DNA of 64,000 nucleotides, from positions 186,001 to 250,000 of the forward strand of contig NZ_CABVHY010000006.1 in NCBI RefSeq assembly GCF_902497875.1. Reading direction: 5' to 3'. Shown here piece by piece: positions 41,048 through 53,591 of this stretch. The notes beneath the pieces are model-generated. The model did no database searches. It saw nothing but the letters and a program-made list of their open reading frames with translations, and was not told where the DNA came from. The number at the start of each line of letters is the position of its first letter. The stretch's first letter is position 1. This DNA comes from Pseudomonas fluorescens (GTDB lineage: Bacteria; Pseudomonadota; Gammaproteobacteria; Pseudomonadales; Pseudomonadaceae). The position numbers were made by a program, and so were the translations under genes.

Positions 41048-42366
41048 TGCTGTGCCTGGTCGGCGCCAGGGAGCTTGATTTCAACGTAGGCTTCGTCACG
41101 GATCTGACGTAGCCAGGTTTGCAGCTCTTCGTCGTATTTGCGGTTACGCAGCACGGTCATCGCCTGCTGTTCACGGGCTTGGCTGGTGCTGTCGGTGGCG
41201 CGACGGCCAAGGACTTCCAGAACGTGCCAGCCGTAAGAAGTCTTGAACGGTTTCGACAACTGACCCTGAGGGGTATCGGCCATTACCGTGCGGAATTCAG
41301 GCACCAAAGCGTTCGGGTCGACCCAGTTCAGGTCGCCACCGTTAAGGGCTGAGCCCGGGTCTTCGGAAAAGCTTTTCGCCAGTTCGGAAAAATCTTCGCC
41401 GGATTCGATCCGCTCGTAGAGTTTCTCGGCCAGGCGCCGGGTTTCTTCTTCGCTGCGAATTTCGCTGGGCTTGATCAGGATGTGGCGGACATGCACTTCG
41501 TCACGCACCTGAGTCTGGCCACCGCGTTTTTCCAGGATCTTCAGAATGATGAAACCACCCGGGGTGCGCATTGGTTCGGTGATGTCACCCACCGACATCG
41601 TGCTGAGCATGCGATCGAACGGAGGTGGCAATTGCGCTGCTTTACGCCAGCCCATGTCGCCGCCTTCCAGCGCGGTCTCACTGGCGGATCTGGCGATCGC
41701 CAACTGACCGAAGTCTGCGCCTTGCTTGAGCTGCTGATAAACATCGGCAGCCTGACGCCCGGCATTCTGAATGGCTTCAGAGTTGGCGCTTTCCGGGGTC
41801 GGGATCAGGATGTTGGCCAGACGGAACTCCTCGGATAGCTGCATCTTGCCCAGGTCCGAGGCGAGGAAGTTCTTCACTTCCTGCTCCGTTACCTGGACAC
41901 GCTCAGCCACTCGACGCTGGCGGACCCGGCTGATGATCATCTCGCGGCGAACCTGCTCACGAGCATCTTCGTAAGACAGGCCGTCGCGGCTCAGGGCGGT
42001 GCGGAACTGTTCCACGCTCATGTTGTTGCGCTGGGCAATAGTGCCGATCGCCTGGTTCAGCTCCTCATCGGTGATGCGGATGCCGGAACGCTCGCCGATC
42101 TGCAGTTGCAGGTTTTCGACGATCAGGCGCTCAAGCACCTGCTGATCCAGTACGCCAGGTGGCGGCGCGGCAGCACCGCGCTTGGCGATGGTTTGCTGGA
42201 CTTCATGAACCCGTTGGTCCAGTTGGCTCTGCATGACCACGTCGTTATCGACGATGGCCACTACCTTGTCGATGGACTGTACCGCGGCATTGGCCGCGGT
42301 ACCCAGTAGCAATACACCCAGCAGCAGCGGGCGCAGAGAATCAGAAAGCTTGGTCTTCACGTTCAC
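41044..42366 (-). CDS. surA: Periplasmic chaperone and peptidyl-prolyl isomerase SurA
   Basis: A 440-residue periplasmic chaperone for outer-membrane beta-barrel proteins. A signal peptide (about residues 1-27, ending in ANA) is followed by the N-terminal chaperone domain and two parvulin domains, each with a conserved VRHILIK- or PEIQIRNILIPT-like start. It starts inside the last 26 bases of lptD, so translation is linked to one of its own clients. Confidence 0.96.
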   Translation of the reverse strand: MNVKTKLSDSLRPLLLGVLLLGTAANAAVQSIDKVVAIVDNDVVMQSQLDQRVHEVQQTIAKRGAAAPPPGVLDQQVLERLIVENLQLQIGERSGIRITDEELNQAIGTIAQRNNMSVEQFRTALSRDGLSYEDAREQVRREMIISRVRQRRVAERVQVTEQEVKNFLASDLGKMQLSEEFRLANILIPTPESANSEAIQNAGRQAADVYQQLKQGADFGQLAIARSASETALEGGDMGWRKAAQLPPPFDRMLSTMSVGDITEPMRTPGGFIILKILEKRGGQTQVRDEVHVRHILIKPSEIRSEEETRRLAEKLYERIESGEDFSELAKSFSEDPGSALNGGDLNWVDPNALVPEFRTVMADTPQGQLSKPFKTSYGWHVLEVLGRRATDSTSQAREQQAMTVLRNRKYDEELQTWLRQIRDEAYVEIKLPGADQAQQ

Positions 42367-45139
42367 GATAACCTTGAATGCCTTTGTCGAGGAAGCTCTC
42401 TACTTTGGAGCCAACAACGCCTCCAAGCCCCTTCAGAACAATTTGGAGGAAGACGCCATGGTCGCCTTTTTCGTTTTGCGGAGCGTCTTGACTGAATTCG
42501 TCATAGTCGATCCAGTAACGGTTGATCAGGCGCAGTTTCCAGCAGCAGTTGTCGTACTCGAAACCACCGAAGGCTTCCAGGGTACGGTTTTGGTTGTAAT
42601 CATACTGCCAGCGGCTGATGGCGTTCCATTGCGGCACGATCGGCCACATCACCGAGAAGTCGTGCTGTTTGATCTTGTAGTAGTCCTTCACGAAGCCTGG
42701 CTGGCCTTCAACACCATAATCGCCGCCGCCAACCTGCCAAGTACCGGTGGTCTGGTCGTAGCGGACCTGGTCGTTGCGATAACGATAACCGGCGTTGATG
42801 ACTTTGTTAGGGTTGTCCTCCGGCTGGTAATGGAACATCGCGCTGCCCGAGCGAGGGCTGCCGCTGTCCGGATCCCAGTTGTAGTCGGCGGTGGCGCGCC
42901 AGTCGCGGTTGAAGCGGTATGCATACTCAAGTGCGTAAGGTGAAACGCTGGATTGTGCATCGTCGCGGGTTTTTGCATCGATACCCGGCAACTGAACTTC
43001 GCGGTCCTTGAAGTACAGGGCCTGGCCGACGCTGATGGTTTGGCGTTCGAAGCCGTTTTCTTCGATCCAGCGGTTGGTGATGCCCAACGACAGCTTGTTT
43101 TCGTCGCCGACACGATCGGAGCCGGTGAAGCGGTTTTCGCGGAACAGCGAGGAGTAGTTGAATGTACTTTCGCTGGTGTCGAATACCGGGATGTCGCTCT
43201 GGTCTTCCTCGGGTACATAGAGATAGAACAGGCGCGGCTCCAGGGTCTGGCGGTAGTTCTTGCCGAACCACTGGGTGTTGCGGTCGAAATACAGACCACT
43301 GTCGATACTGGCGATCGGCACACCACGGTTTTGGTTCTGGCTGAAGGTGCCGTTGAGGCGATCAGATTCGGCACTCTGCGCGGCGATCTGGCTCTTGCCT
43401 GCACCGTCGAGATCAAGATCGTACTGGGTGTACTTGTACTTGAGCGATGGCTTCAGGAAGCCATAGGTCCAGTTGAGTGGCAGGCTGACACCCGGCTCGA
43501 GGTCGAGACGATTACCGTTGGCGCGGGCCAGACCCTGAACGTTTCTATCGAGCCGCGGTGCTGCGACACCATCTTCATCGATGTAGTTACCGGTTTTCAG
43601 GTCCCGATCAAACCGCACGACTTCAGTGTTGTAAGCAAAGTTCAGCCCGCCTGGCTGGTACGGCAATGCACCATTGAAGGTGATCTGTGGCAAGCGGTTA
43701 TATGGCGTGATATCCGAGACAGTCGCCAGCTCATAGGCTTGTGCATTGATCCGCGCGGTGTAGCTGTCGCCACGATAACTGACGGCACCTTGCTGATTCA
43801 CGAAGTCCCTGGTTTGGATGCCGATCTGATCACTTTCCAGATCCTGGAAGTAATACGGATCGCTGATGTCGGTGTAGTCGACTTCGGTCAGCACGCGCGA
43901 ATCAAGCCCGCCTTTATGCTGCCAGTTGAGCATGTAACGGGTTTTTTCGTAGTCGGACTGCAGTTTGCGGTCGTCATTCTCGTCGTTGAGGTAGGCGCCG
44001 CCGAACTGACCTTCACTGCCCTTGGTCAGGTAACGGAATTCGCCTTCCATCAACAGCCCGCGCTTGCTCATATAGCGCGGATACAACGTGGCGTCATAGT
44101 TCGGTGCCAGGTTGAAGTAGTACGGGGTGACCAGCAAGAAGCCGGTATCGCTGCCAGTGCCGATAGTCGGCGGCAGGAAGCCGGACTGGCGACGGTCATC
44201 GATCGGGAAGTAGATGTACGGGGTGTAGAGCACCGGAATGTCTTTGACCCGCAGGGTCACGTTGGTCGCGGTACCGAAGCCGGTCGCCGGGTTCAGGGTG
44301 ATGTTGTTACCCTTGAGTTGCCAGGCATTGCTGTCCGGTTCGCACGTGGTGTACGTACCGTCCTTGAGGCGGATGATGGCGTTCTCGGCACGTTTGGCAT
44401 ATAGCGCGCTGCCGCGTACACGTGATTTGTGCAGCACGTATTCAGCGTTGTCGACCTTGGCTTCACCGGTATCGAGTTGCACATCGGCGTGGTCGCCGAC
44501 CAGCAGCGCGCCGTTGTCGCGAACGCGAACGTTGCCGCTCAGCTCGCCGCGGTTTTCCGCCTGGTACAGGCTGGCCTCGTCGGCCTCGGCCTGCATGCTG
44601 CCCTGACGCATGACCACGTCACCGGCCAGGGTTGCGACTTGTTTGTCCTGCTCGTAACGCGAGGCTTTCGCGCCGATAAAGGTCGGAGCGTCTTTTTTAT
44701 CCGTCTTGTCATTCATGCCAGGACGAATCGGTTCGACATAGGAACCCGAGCAATAAGGACCGGTCTCGGCCAATTGCGCAGCGGTGAGATTTTCGCGGGG
44801 TACCCAGTCGAGGTGGCTGTAGTCGGCACTGCGCGACTGCAGGCCGCGGCCCTTGGCCTCGGTAACCAGTGTGGTCTTGGCAGCGGTTTCGTCGCTTGCG
44901 CCGCTGTCCGCCGGGGTCTCGCCCGTCGCACTGACCGCGTCTGCACCATGCACGGGACGTGGAGGCAATTGAGCGGCGTTGGTTTTCGGCGCGCAGTCCC
45001 AGGCACCCGAAGCAGAGACTGAGCAGTCATACTGTTCCGCGGCGACCACGAACTGAGTGGCTAGAGGTTGCAGGGCCAGCAGACTGCCGGTAACCAACAA
45101 CGGAAATTTTTTACGAAACGCGGGGGATTTCAATGCCAT
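42341..45139 (-). CDS. lptD: LPS-assembly outer membrane protein LptD
   Basis: A 932-residue outer-membrane protein that inserts lipopolysaccharide into the outer leaflet. After the signal peptide come a jellyroll OstA domain (about 155-280) and a 26-strand barrel ending near QGYREREDQ. Cysteines in the N-terminal part (DCSVS, DCAPK) and the paired DNCCWKL near the end fit the required disulfides. The Met at 45139 is used; an earlier start adds 17 hydrophilic residues before the signal peptide. It is divergent from amgK. Confidence 0.96.
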   Translation of the reverse strand: MALKSPAFRKKFPLLVTGSLLALQPLATQFVVAAEQYDCSVSASGAWDCAPKTNAAQLPPRPVHGADAVSATGETPADSGASDETAAKTTLVTEAKGRGLQSRSADYSHLDWVPRENLTAAQLAETGPYCSGSYVEPIRPGMNDKTDKKDAPTFIGAKASRYEQDKQVATLAGDVVMRQGSMQAEADEASLYQAENRGELSGNVRVRDNGALLVGDHADVQLDTGEAKVDNAEYVLHKSRVRGSALYAKRAENAIIRLKDGTYTTCEPDSNAWQLKGNNITLNPATGFGTATNVTLRVKDIPVLYTPYIYFPIDDRRQSGFLPPTIGTGSDTGFLLVTPYYFNLAPNYDATLYPRYMSKRGLLMEGEFRYLTKGSEGQFGGAYLNDENDDRKLQSDYEKTRYMLNWQHKGGLDSRVLTEVDYTDISDPYYFQDLESDQIGIQTRDFVNQQGAVSYRGDSYTARINAQAYELATVSDITPYNRLPQITFNGALPYQPGGLNFAYNTEVVRFDRDLKTGNYIDEDGVAAPRLDRNVQGLARANGNRLDLEPGVSLPLNWTYGFLKPSLKYKYTQYDLDLDGAGKSQIAAQSAESDRLNGTFSQNQNRGVPIASIDSGLYFDRNTQWFGKNYRQTLEPRLFYLYVPEEDQSDIPVFDTSESTFNYSSLFRENRFTGSDRVGDENKLSLGITNRWIEENGFERQTISVGQALYFKDREVQLPGIDAKTRDDAQSSVSPYALEYAYRFNRDWRATADYNWDPDSGSPRSGSAMFHYQPEDNPNKVINAGYRYRNDQVRYDQTTGTWQVGGGDYGVEGQPGFVKDYYKIKQHDFSVMWPIVPQWNAISRWQYDYNQNRTLEAFGGFEYDNCCWKLRLINRYWIDYDEFSQDAPQNEKGDHGVFLQIVLKGLGGVVGSKVESFLDKGIQGYREREDQAF

Positions 45140-45269
45140 CTTATTAGTCCGGGCTTCCTGCGTGCCATCTGCCCGCGGTGGGGGCCGCACGCCTCTCGAT
45201 GGTCTGAAAAAGATGCTGGATAATAAAGCATGACCCGCTTGACGGCTAGCGCCGTCGGAGACCCTTGCA

Positions 45270-46966
<1,697 letters not shown>

Positions 46967-46967
46967 T

Positions 46968-47735
46968 ATGTTGTGGCCAGGGACTCTGATCGGAGCCGGA
47001 GCGGGGTTTTTCATAGCCAGCATTCCGGGGGCCATGCTTGGTGCGTTACTGGGACAGGCACTGGACCGGCGGCTGCAAGTGCAGGGCTGGGCCCATCTGC
47101 GCGAACGTTTGGGTGGGCGTGCGGCGCTGCGCAATGATGAGCTGTTGTTCGTCTTGTTGGGGCGCCTGGCCAAGTGCGATGGCCAGGTGGTCGAGGGCCA
47201 TATCCAGCAGGCTCGTCAGGAAATGCGTGCGCTGGATATGAGTGAGCCGGTGCAGCAGCGCGCAATCGCTGCGTTCAATCGAGGCAAGTCCGGGCGTGAC
47301 CACTTGCGTGGCTATTTGCGGCGCCTGAGTGCTCAGCCGCATGCGGCAGAGGGCGTATTGCGCGCCTGCTGGCGGATGGTCTGGGCTGATGGTCGGGCCA
47401 GCAGCGCCGAACGACAGCTGATCAAACTATGGGGCAAATGGCTGGGCTGGACACCGCAGCAGGTGCAAGCGCTGGCCAGTGAGTACGAGCCCCATAGAAA
47501 ACCGCTGCTTAACAGTAGCGGAGCTTATCAAGAGGCAATGCGAGTGCTGGGGGTCTCGGCCACCAGTGAGCCCTCGCAGATCAAGCGTGCTTACCGGCGC
47601 TTGCTCAGCCGCCATCACCCGGACAAGATTGCCGGCAGTGGGGCCAGCCCGTCACAGGTGCGGGAGGCGACCGAGAAGACTCGCGAGCTGCACAACGCGT
47701 ATGCGCTGATTCGTCAGCGGCGGGATTTTCGCTAG
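46968..47735 (+). CDS. djlA: Co-chaperone DjlA-like protein (TerB plus J domain)
   Basis: A 255-residue protein with a Gly-rich N-terminal membrane segment (about 5-30), a TerB-like helical domain (about 50-170) and a C-terminal J domain with the HPD motif in RHHPDKI. The layout and the closing YALIRQRR segment match E. coli DjlA, an inner-membrane DnaK partner. It starts one base after the murU stop. Confidence 0.9.
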   Translation: MLWPGTLIGAGAGFFIASIPGAMLGALLGQALDRRLQVQGWAHLRERLGGRAALRNDELLFVLLGRLAKCDGQVVEGHIQQARQEMRALDMSEPVQQRAIAAFNRGKSGRDHLRGYLRRLSAQPHAAEGVLRACWRMVWADGRASSAERQLIKLWGKWLGWTPQQVQALASEYEPHRKPLLNSSGAYQEAMRVLGVSATSEPSQIKRAYRRLLSRHHPDKIAGSGASPSQVREATEKTRELHNAYALIRQRRDFR

Positions 47736-47767
47736 CCAGCGAATTTTGCGTTGCCTTGCTTCTTCCC

Positions 47768-47868
47768 TGTAGGAGCTAGCTTGCTCGCGATGGACGTCAA
47801 CGATAACGCGTGTTTTCTGAATAAACGCGCCGCCCTTGAGTGCATCGCGAGCAAGCTCGCTCCTACAA
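47768..47868. repeat. REPIN, inverted REP pair
   Basis: Inverted REPs of the tgtaggagctagcttgctcgcgat type lie at 47768-47793 and 47842-47868, between the converging djlA and DUF3530 genes. Confidence 0.8.
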
Positions 47869-47916
47869 TGAACCGCCCTCGCAGGGTACATAGGTTCTTG
47901 TGGGGCCTGGGGGCGC

Positions 47917-48915
47917 TCAGCTGCCGCTGTTCTGCGGACTCAACCAGCCGCGAACACGCCGAAACAGCTGCTCTTGTTCGGCGGCGTTGTTCCCGGGCAG
48001 TGCATTCAAGGATATCTGGGTGAAGTTGGCGCTCTTCAAGCGTTTGCTCGCTTGCAAACGTTGCAGGGCGGCGTCGCGCGTCAGTGCCTTGTCCTTATAG
48101 AAGAAGTCGGCGGTTGCCACTTTCAGGGTCGGGGTCAGTTCCGCAAGCTCCGGTTGGCCGTTGAGCGGCTTTTGGGCGGCGATCATCACGAACTTCTCTA
48201 TCTGCGAGGGCTGTTTCTCGCTCAGGTAACGCGCGGCCCAATAAGCCCCGGTGCCATGGCCCAACAAAACGATGCTGCGGGCATTCTGCTGTTCGGCAAA
48301 AGCGATCGCCGCATCGATTCGGGCGAAAATCCGCTCGGCGTCGGCCTTGACCTGCTCTTCGGAAGTTTCGGCGACGGCCCGATCAGCGATGTCCGCCTCA
48401 CCACCGGCCGCTTGTTCGATGGGTTTGGGCGCAGCAGTGCTGGCCTCTTTGCTGCTAGTGTCCACGGCGGCCGGAGCGGGCGCGGCTTCGACAATCCGCG
48501 GCTGGCTGGCCTCGCTGCGCAGGTCCGGCAAGGTAATGCTCAGACTGCTCCAATGGGCATCCGGCAGTTTTCGCCGCAATGGGCTGATTGCTTGAGGCCA
48601 GTCAGCTGTTTCGCCAGCGCCAGGGATGATAATCACCGCACCGCGGGGTTCGCCGGTATTGGCCGGTTTCCAGAGTGCGAGGAAATTGTCGTTGCCAGCC
48701 AGCAACTGCTGTTGTTCCTGCTGCGGGACTTGTCGTTCGAGGGCCGCCGCGTCTTCCTGGCTGCGCTCAAGCAGCGGTTGACGCTCCAGCGGCTTTTCTT
48801 CTTGGGTTTTTTCCGTGGCGGTAGGAGCCGGGTCGGCGGCCTCGACTGAAAACGCACAAGGCAGGATCAGCGACAGGCACAATGCAGGCAGTGCCGAGCG
48901 GTAGACAGGGGGCAT
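47917..48915 (-). CDS. DUF3530 family exported alpha/beta-hydrolase-like protein
   Basis: A 332-residue protein with a signal peptide (cleavage near SVEAA), then a Gln/Glu-rich stretch and an alpha/beta-hydrolase fold. IIIPGAGE near residue 97 and VLLGHGTGAYWA further on resemble an oxyanion strand and a nucleophile elbow, but the elbow has His-Gly-Thr in place of a clear Ser. An Ala/Pro-rich insert lies in the middle. It is probably periplasmic. The function is unknown. Confidence 0.85.
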   Translation of the reverse strand: MPPVYRSALPALCLSLILPCAFSVEAADPAPTATEKTQEEKPLERQPLLERSQEDAAALERQVPQQEQQQLLAGNDNFLALWKPANTGEPRGAVIIIPGAGETADWPQAISPLRRKLPDAHWSSLSITLPDLRSEASQPRIVEAAPAPAAVDTSSKEASTAAPKPIEQAAGGEADIADRAVAETSEEQVKADAERIFARIDAAIAFAEQQNARSIVLLGHGTGAYWAARYLSEKQPSQIEKFVMIAAQKPLNGQPELAELTPTLKVATADFFYKDKALTRDAALQRLQASKRLKSANFTQISLNALPGNNAAEQEQLFRRVRGWLSPQNSGS

Positions 48916-48989
48916 CGGATATTCCAGGCCAGAAGTAATTCCGGCAGCCTAATGGGTTGGTCAGTATTTGTCAGTGTGTGAGATTTCAG

Positions 48990-51392
48990 ATGATGCGTTT
49001 TCGCTGCCTGTTGGTTATCGGCTGTTTTTGCCTGCCCTTGATGGCAATGGCGGCGCCTGCGCCTGTGCCTCCTGTTCCTGGCGCGCAATTGAATGCTGAA
49101 CAACGTCACTGGCTCGAGCAACACCCCGAGCTGCGTGTGGGGCTGGTGCTGCAAGCGCCGTACGCCCAGTTCGATCGCCGCTTGCAGCGATTGTCCGGGG
49201 CCAACGTCGAGCTGATGCAATGGTTGGCCAAAGCCCTTCAGGTCGAGCTGAGTTGGCGCAACTTTGCCGATCAGGCGCAGTTGGAGGCCGCCGTGCGCGA
49301 TGGCGAAGTCGACATCGCCCCGGGCCTGACTCAAACCCCTGGGGGGCTTAAACTCTGGCAGTTTTCCGACCCCTATATGCGGGTTCCGCAACTGATCGTC
49401 AGCGCCCAGAAGGAGGCCGGTGCTGTTGAGCTGGAACAGCTCGACAGTCAGACCCGCGTCGCGGTGCGCATGCCCAGTACGGTTGCCGATTATCTGCGCA
49501 GTACCTATGGCAATCTCAATCTGCAAGGTGTCCCCCTGGAGCGCCAGGCACTACAGCTGCTGTTGAGCCAGCAGGCCCGATACGCGGTGGTTGATGAAGC
49601 GCAGCTCGGTCGCTTGTCCTCCGAGCCGGAGTTCGCTGACCTGGTGGTGGTCGGTGATATCGGACTGCCGCAATTGCTGCGGATCGCTACCCGACGTGAT
49701 TGGCCCGAGCTGGCAGGGATCGTTGAAAGGGCGCTGCATGCCATTGCGGCGAAGGATCTGGAGCGGCTGCACAATCGCTGGTTGCAACCCCAGTATCCGC
49801 GCCTGGTCGAGTCGCGGGGCTTTTGGCAGAACCTCTGTCTGTTGCTGGCAGTGTTGTTGTTCAGCAGCATGGCCATCGTCGCCTGGCAGCGTCGCCAGCA
49901 AAGCAGCCTTGAGCAACGTTTGCTGGCAGCCAGAGAAGATATCGCCCAGCGTGAGGCCAGCGAAGAAGCCTTGCGCCTGACGCAGTTTTCCATTGATCAA
50001 AGCACGGTGGGCATCCTCTGGGTCAACTGGGACAGTCATGTCCGTTACGCCAATCGGGCCGCGGAATCGATGCTCGGTTATGCCCCGGGTGGCGTCATCG
50101 ACCGGCCCTTGATCGACTTCGAACCTGGTCTGAACATGGACCGCTGGCTGACCCTGTGGAAGCGCGCCCGCGCCAGTGAAGAAGGGCCACAGAGTTTTGA
50201 GACCCACTGCGTTCGGGCCGACGGCAGTATTTTGCCCACCGACGTATCGCTGAGTTTCATGCGCTTTCGCGATGGTGAGTATCTGGTGGTCTATCTCAAC
50301 GACGTCACTGAGCGTCGTCGGGCCCTGGCCGCCTTGCAGGAAAGCGAGGCGCGCTTGCAAGGCATCGCCGCGAATGTGCCGGGGCTGGTTTTTCGCCTGG
50401 AGCGCGCACCGGTCACCGGGCAGATCGATTTTGCCTATATCAGTGAAGGCAGCGAGAGCCTGGTGGGTTATTCCCCGGCGACACTCAGCCATCGCGACAT
50501 GGGTTTGCGCAGCCTGGTCCACCCGGACGACAAGGCCAGCTATCACCGGACCCAGGATCAGGCCCTGGACACCGACAGCGACTGGTCCTGGCAAGGGCGA
50601 ATCGTGACCCGCCAGGGCGAGCAACGCTGGGCGGAGATCAAGGCAATCACTCGGCGTCTGGAGGACGGCGCGGTGGTCTGGGACGGGATTGTCTGGGACA
50701 TCAGTGAAAGCAAGCGCATCGAGCTGGAGTTGGCCAGTTCCCGCGAGCAGTTGCGCGAGTTGTCCGCTCACCTGGAGAGCGTGCGGGAAGAGGAAAAAGC
50801 CCGTATCGCCCGCGAAGTTCACGATGAGCTGGGTCAAATGTTGACAGTGCTCAAGCTCGAAACCTCAATGTGCGAGCTGGCCTACGCGCAGCTCGATCCA
50901 GGCTTGAACGAGCGGCTCAACAGCATGAAACGGCTGATTGCCCAGCTGTTCCAGCTAGTGCGCGATGTAGCCACGGCGCTGCGTCCGCCGATTCTTGACG
51001 CGGGGATCGCTTCGGCCATCGAGTGGCAGGCGCGCCGATTCGAGGCGCGCACACAGATTCCGTGCCTGGTACAGGTGCCGGAAAACCTGCCAGTCCTCAG
51101 TGACGCCAAGGCCATCGGTTTGTTCCGCATCCTGCAGGAGGCGCTGACCAATGTCATGCGCCATGCTCAGGCGCATACTGTCGAACTGAGCCTGACCCTG
51201 GAAGGTGGCGATTTATGCCTGACGGTCAGCGACGATGGTCAGGGCTTCGTCCCGACCACCGGCCGGCCGACGTCGTTTGGTGTGGTCGGCATGCGCGAGC
51301 GGGTGTTGATCATGGGCGGCAGTCTGTCGCTGGAAAGTGAGCTGGGGGAAGGCACGACATTGAGCGTGCGAGTGCCGCTGGGTGAGTCCTGA
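48990..51392 (+). CDS. agtS: Sensor histidine kinase AgtS
   Basis: An 800-residue membrane kinase. In order: signal peptide, a periplasmic SBP_bac_3 ligand domain (about 35-265), a membrane segment (about 283-303), two PAS domains, a HisKA_3 domain with phospho-acceptor His611 in AREVHDELGQ, and an HATPase domain with NVMRHAQA and DDGQGF. The architecture and the position upstream of agtR match the P. aeruginosa system that responds to 5-aminovalerate and 4-aminobutyrate. The start at MMRFRC gives the signal peptide. Confidence 0.9.
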   Translation: MMRFRCLLVIGCFCLPLMAMAAPAPVPPVPGAQLNAEQRHWLEQHPELRVGLVLQAPYAQFDRRLQRLSGANVELMQWLAKALQVELSWRNFADQAQLEAAVRDGEVDIAPGLTQTPGGLKLWQFSDPYMRVPQLIVSAQKEAGAVELEQLDSQTRVAVRMPSTVADYLRSTYGNLNLQGVPLERQALQLLLSQQARYAVVDEAQLGRLSSEPEFADLVVVGDIGLPQLLRIATRRDWPELAGIVERALHAIAAKDLERLHNRWLQPQYPRLVESRGFWQNLCLLLAVLLFSSMAIVAWQRRQQSSLEQRLLAAREDIAQREASEEALRLTQFSIDQSTVGILWVNWDSHVRYANRAAESMLGYAPGGVIDRPLIDFEPGLNMDRWLTLWKRARASEEGPQSFETHCVRADGSILPTDVSLSFMRFRDGEYLVVYLNDVTERRRALAALQESEARLQGIAANVPGLVFRLERAPVTGQIDFAYISEGSESLVGYSPATLSHRDMGLRSLVHPDDKASYHRTQDQALDTDSDWSWQGRIVTRQGEQRWAEIKAITRRLEDGAVVWDGIVWDISESKRIELELASSREQLRELSAHLESVREEEKARIAREVHDELGQMLTVLKLETSMCELAYAQLDPGLNERLNSMKRLIAQLFQLVRDVATALRPPILDAGIASAIEWQARRFEARTQIPCLVQVPENLPVLSDAKAIGLFRILQEALTNVMRHAQAHTVELSLTLEGGDLCLTVSDDGQGFVPTTGRPTSFGVVGMRERVLIMGGSLSLESELGEGTTLSVRVPLGES

Positions 51393-51428
51393 TGGTGCTG
51401 CTTGGTTTGAATTAATCAGGAGAAGAAA

Positions 51429-52058
51429 GTGATCCGTGTACTGGTAGCCGAAGACCACACCATTGTTCGTGAAGGCATCAAGCAATTGATCGGCCTGGCC
51501 AAGGATCTGATTGTGGTGGGGGAGGCAAGCAATGGCGAGCAACTGCTCGAAGCCTTGCGCCATATTCCCTGTGAAGTAGTGCTGCTGGACATCTCCATGC
51601 CCGGCGTCAATGGTCTGGAGGCGATCCCGCGGATTCGCGCGCTGAACAATCCTCCGGCAATTCTGGTGCTGTCGATGCACGACGAAGCGCAGATGGCCGC
51701 GCGGGCATTGAAAGTCGGTGCCGCCGGTTATGCCACCAAGGACAGCGATCCGGCGCTGCTGTTGACCGCGATCCGCAAGGTTGCGGCCGGCGGGCGGTAC
51801 ATCGACCCGGACCTGGCCGACCGGATGGTCTTCGAAGTCGGTCTGACCGATTCGCGGCCATTGCATTCGTTGCTCTCGGAGCGCGAATTTTCGGTGTTCG
51901 AGCGCCTGGCCCAAGGCGCGAACGTCAACGACATCGCCCAGCAGCTGGCGTTGAGCAGCAAGACCATCAGTACCCACAAGGCGCGGCTGATGCAGAAACT
52001 CAACATCACGTCTCTTGCGGAATTGGTGAAATACGCCATGGAGCACAAGCTGCTCTGA
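51429..52058 (+). CDS. agtR: Response regulator AgtR
   Basis: A 209-residue NarL/LuxR-type regulator. The receiver has the acidic pocket AEDH and phospho-acceptor Asp54 in LLDISMPG; the C-terminal helix-turn-helix covers SEREFSVFERLAQG...SSKTISTHKARLM. It begins with GTG preceded by AGGAGA. It is predicted to activate agtABCD when AgtS signals. Confidence 0.92.
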   Translation: MIRVLVAEDHTIVREGIKQLIGLAKDLIVVGEASNGEQLLEALRHIPCEVVLLDISMPGVNGLEAIPRIRALNNPPAILVLSMHDEAQMAARALKVGAAGYATKDSDPALLLTAIRKVAAGGRYIDPDLADRMVFEVGLTDSRPLHSLLSEREFSVFERLAQGANVNDIAQQLALSSKTISTHKARLMQKLNITSLAELVKYAMEHKLL

Positions 52059-52416
52059 CACAACCAATCCCACAGGCTCACTGCCGATCAATGTGGGAGC
52101 GAGCTTACTCGCGATAGCTGCTTAACATTCAACATAGGTGTCGGCTGGTATTCCGTCATCGCGAGCAAGCTCGCTCCCACAGGATCGTGCCGGCATATCC
52201 ATTTGCGACATCCCCGCGGAACCGCTTTTGCCTGTTCTTGAGGCTTGCCGCTTGAAACGTGCCTCTGCTGCTCTCCAATCCCGCCATCCTTGTAGGGCAA
52301 TCCCTACCCCGAACTTTCCATCCGGCCTAGGCGAATCTCTCATACCCCCCGATTTGCGTGCTCCCCAGCCTCCACTAGGCTTAGTCCACGGCAGTCCAAA
52401 AACAAAAGGTGTGGGT
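52059..52416. other. agtR-agtA intergenic region
   Basis: A REPIN occupies 52092-52183. The remaining 230 bp are the likely agtA promoter and leader. A -12/-24-like GG...GC pair near 52192-52206 has the wrong spacing for sigma54. No gene is supported. Confidence 0.5.
52092..52183. repeat. REPIN, inverted REP pair
   Basis: Inverted copies of the gtgggagcgagcttgctcgcgat REP at 52092-52115 and 52157-52183, the same subtype as at 3064-3156. Confidence 0.85.
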
Positions 52417-53541
52417 ATGAGCGAGGTCAATTCAAGCGCTGGGGCCAATGATGTTCTGGTCAGCTTTCGTGGGGTGCAAAAGAGCTACGACGGCGAGAAC
52501 CTGATCGTCAAAGACCTCAACCTGGAGATTCGCAAAGGTGAATTCCTCACCTTGCTCGGGCCTTCCGGCTCCGGCAAGACCACCAGCCTGATGATGCTGG
52601 CGGGTTTCGAGACCCCGACTGCCGGCGAAATCCAGCTGGCCGGGCGCTCGATCAACAATGTGCCGCCGCACAAACGCGACATCGGCATGGTGTTCCAGAA
52701 CTATGCGCTGTTCCCGCACATGACCGTCGCCGAGAACCTCGCGTTCCCGCTGTCGGTGCGGGGCCTGAACAAGACCGACATCAGCGATCGGGTAAAACGC
52801 GTGCTGAGCATGGTTCAGCTCGACGCCTTCGCCCAGCGTTATCCGGCCCAGCTTTCCGGTGGTCAGCAACAGCGTGTGGCCCTGGCCCGGGCGCTGGTGT
52901 TCGAACCGCAGCTGGTGCTGATGGACGAACCCCTCGGTGCTCTCGATAAACAGCTGCGTGAACATATGCAGATGGAAATCAAGCACCTGCATCAACGCCT
53001 GGGTTTGACAGTGGTCTATGTGACCCATGACCAGGGTGAAGCGCTGACCATGTCCGACCGGGTAGCGGTATTCCATCAGGGCGAGATCCAACAGATCGCG
53101 GCCCCGCGCACCCTCTACGAAGAACCGAAGAACACCTTCGTCGCCAACTTCATCGGCGAGAACAACCGTCTCAATGGCCGCTTGCACAGTCAGAGCGGTG
53201 ATCGTTGCGTGGTCGAGCTCAGCCGCGGCGAGAAGGTCGAGGCGCTGGCGGTGAATGTCGGCAAGACCGGCGAGCCAGTGACCCTGTCGATTCGTCCTGA
53301 GCGGGTGAGCCTGAACGGCTCCAGCGAATCCTGCGTCAACCGCTTCTCGGGGCGCGTGGAGGAGTTCATCTATCTGGGCGACCACGTCCGCGTCCGCCTG
53401 GAAGTCTGCGGCAAGAGCGATTTCTTTGTGAAACAACCGATCGCCGAGCTGGATCCGGCTCTGGCAGTCGGTGATGTGGTACCGCTTGGCTGGCAGGTCG
53501 AGCACGTTCGCGCGCTCGACCCACTTCTAGAGGCGCATTGA
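52417..53541 (+). CDS. agtA: ABC transporter ATPase AgtA
   Basis: A 374-residue PotA/spermidine-type ATPase. Walker A GPSGSGKT is at 48-55, followed by the Q-loop FQNYALFPH, the signature LSGGQQQR, Walker B LVLMDEP and a C-terminal TOBE domain. I start at MSEVNSS (52417), preceded by AAGGTG; an upstream frame runs through the REPIN and is not credible. It is the first gene of the agtABCD importer. Confidence 0.93.
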   Translation: MSEVNSSAGANDVLVSFRGVQKSYDGENLIVKDLNLEIRKGEFLTLLGPSGSGKTTSLMMLAGFETPTAGEIQLAGRSINNVPPHKRDIGMVFQNYALFPHMTVAENLAFPLSVRGLNKTDISDRVKRVLSMVQLDAFAQRYPAQLSGGQQQRVALARALVFEPQLVLMDEPLGALDKQLREHMQMEIKHLHQRLGLTVVYVTHDQGEALTMSDRVAVFHQGEIQQIAAPRTLYEEPKNTFVANFIGENNRLNGRLHSQSGDRCVVELSRGEKVEALAVNVGKTGEPVTLSIRPERVSLNGSSESCVNRFSGRVEEFIYLGDHVRVRLEVCGKSDFFVKQPIAELDPALAVGDVVPLGWQVEHVRALDPLLEAH

Positions 53542-53591
53542 TCGCCCCCTTGCTTCACCAACACCAACCCTGCACGTGGAGAGAACAATAA

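Noticed and set aside
52192-52206. Possible sigma54 promoter upstream of agtA
   Set aside because: The GG and GC dinucleotides are 11 bases apart where 10 are needed, and the flanking bases do not match.
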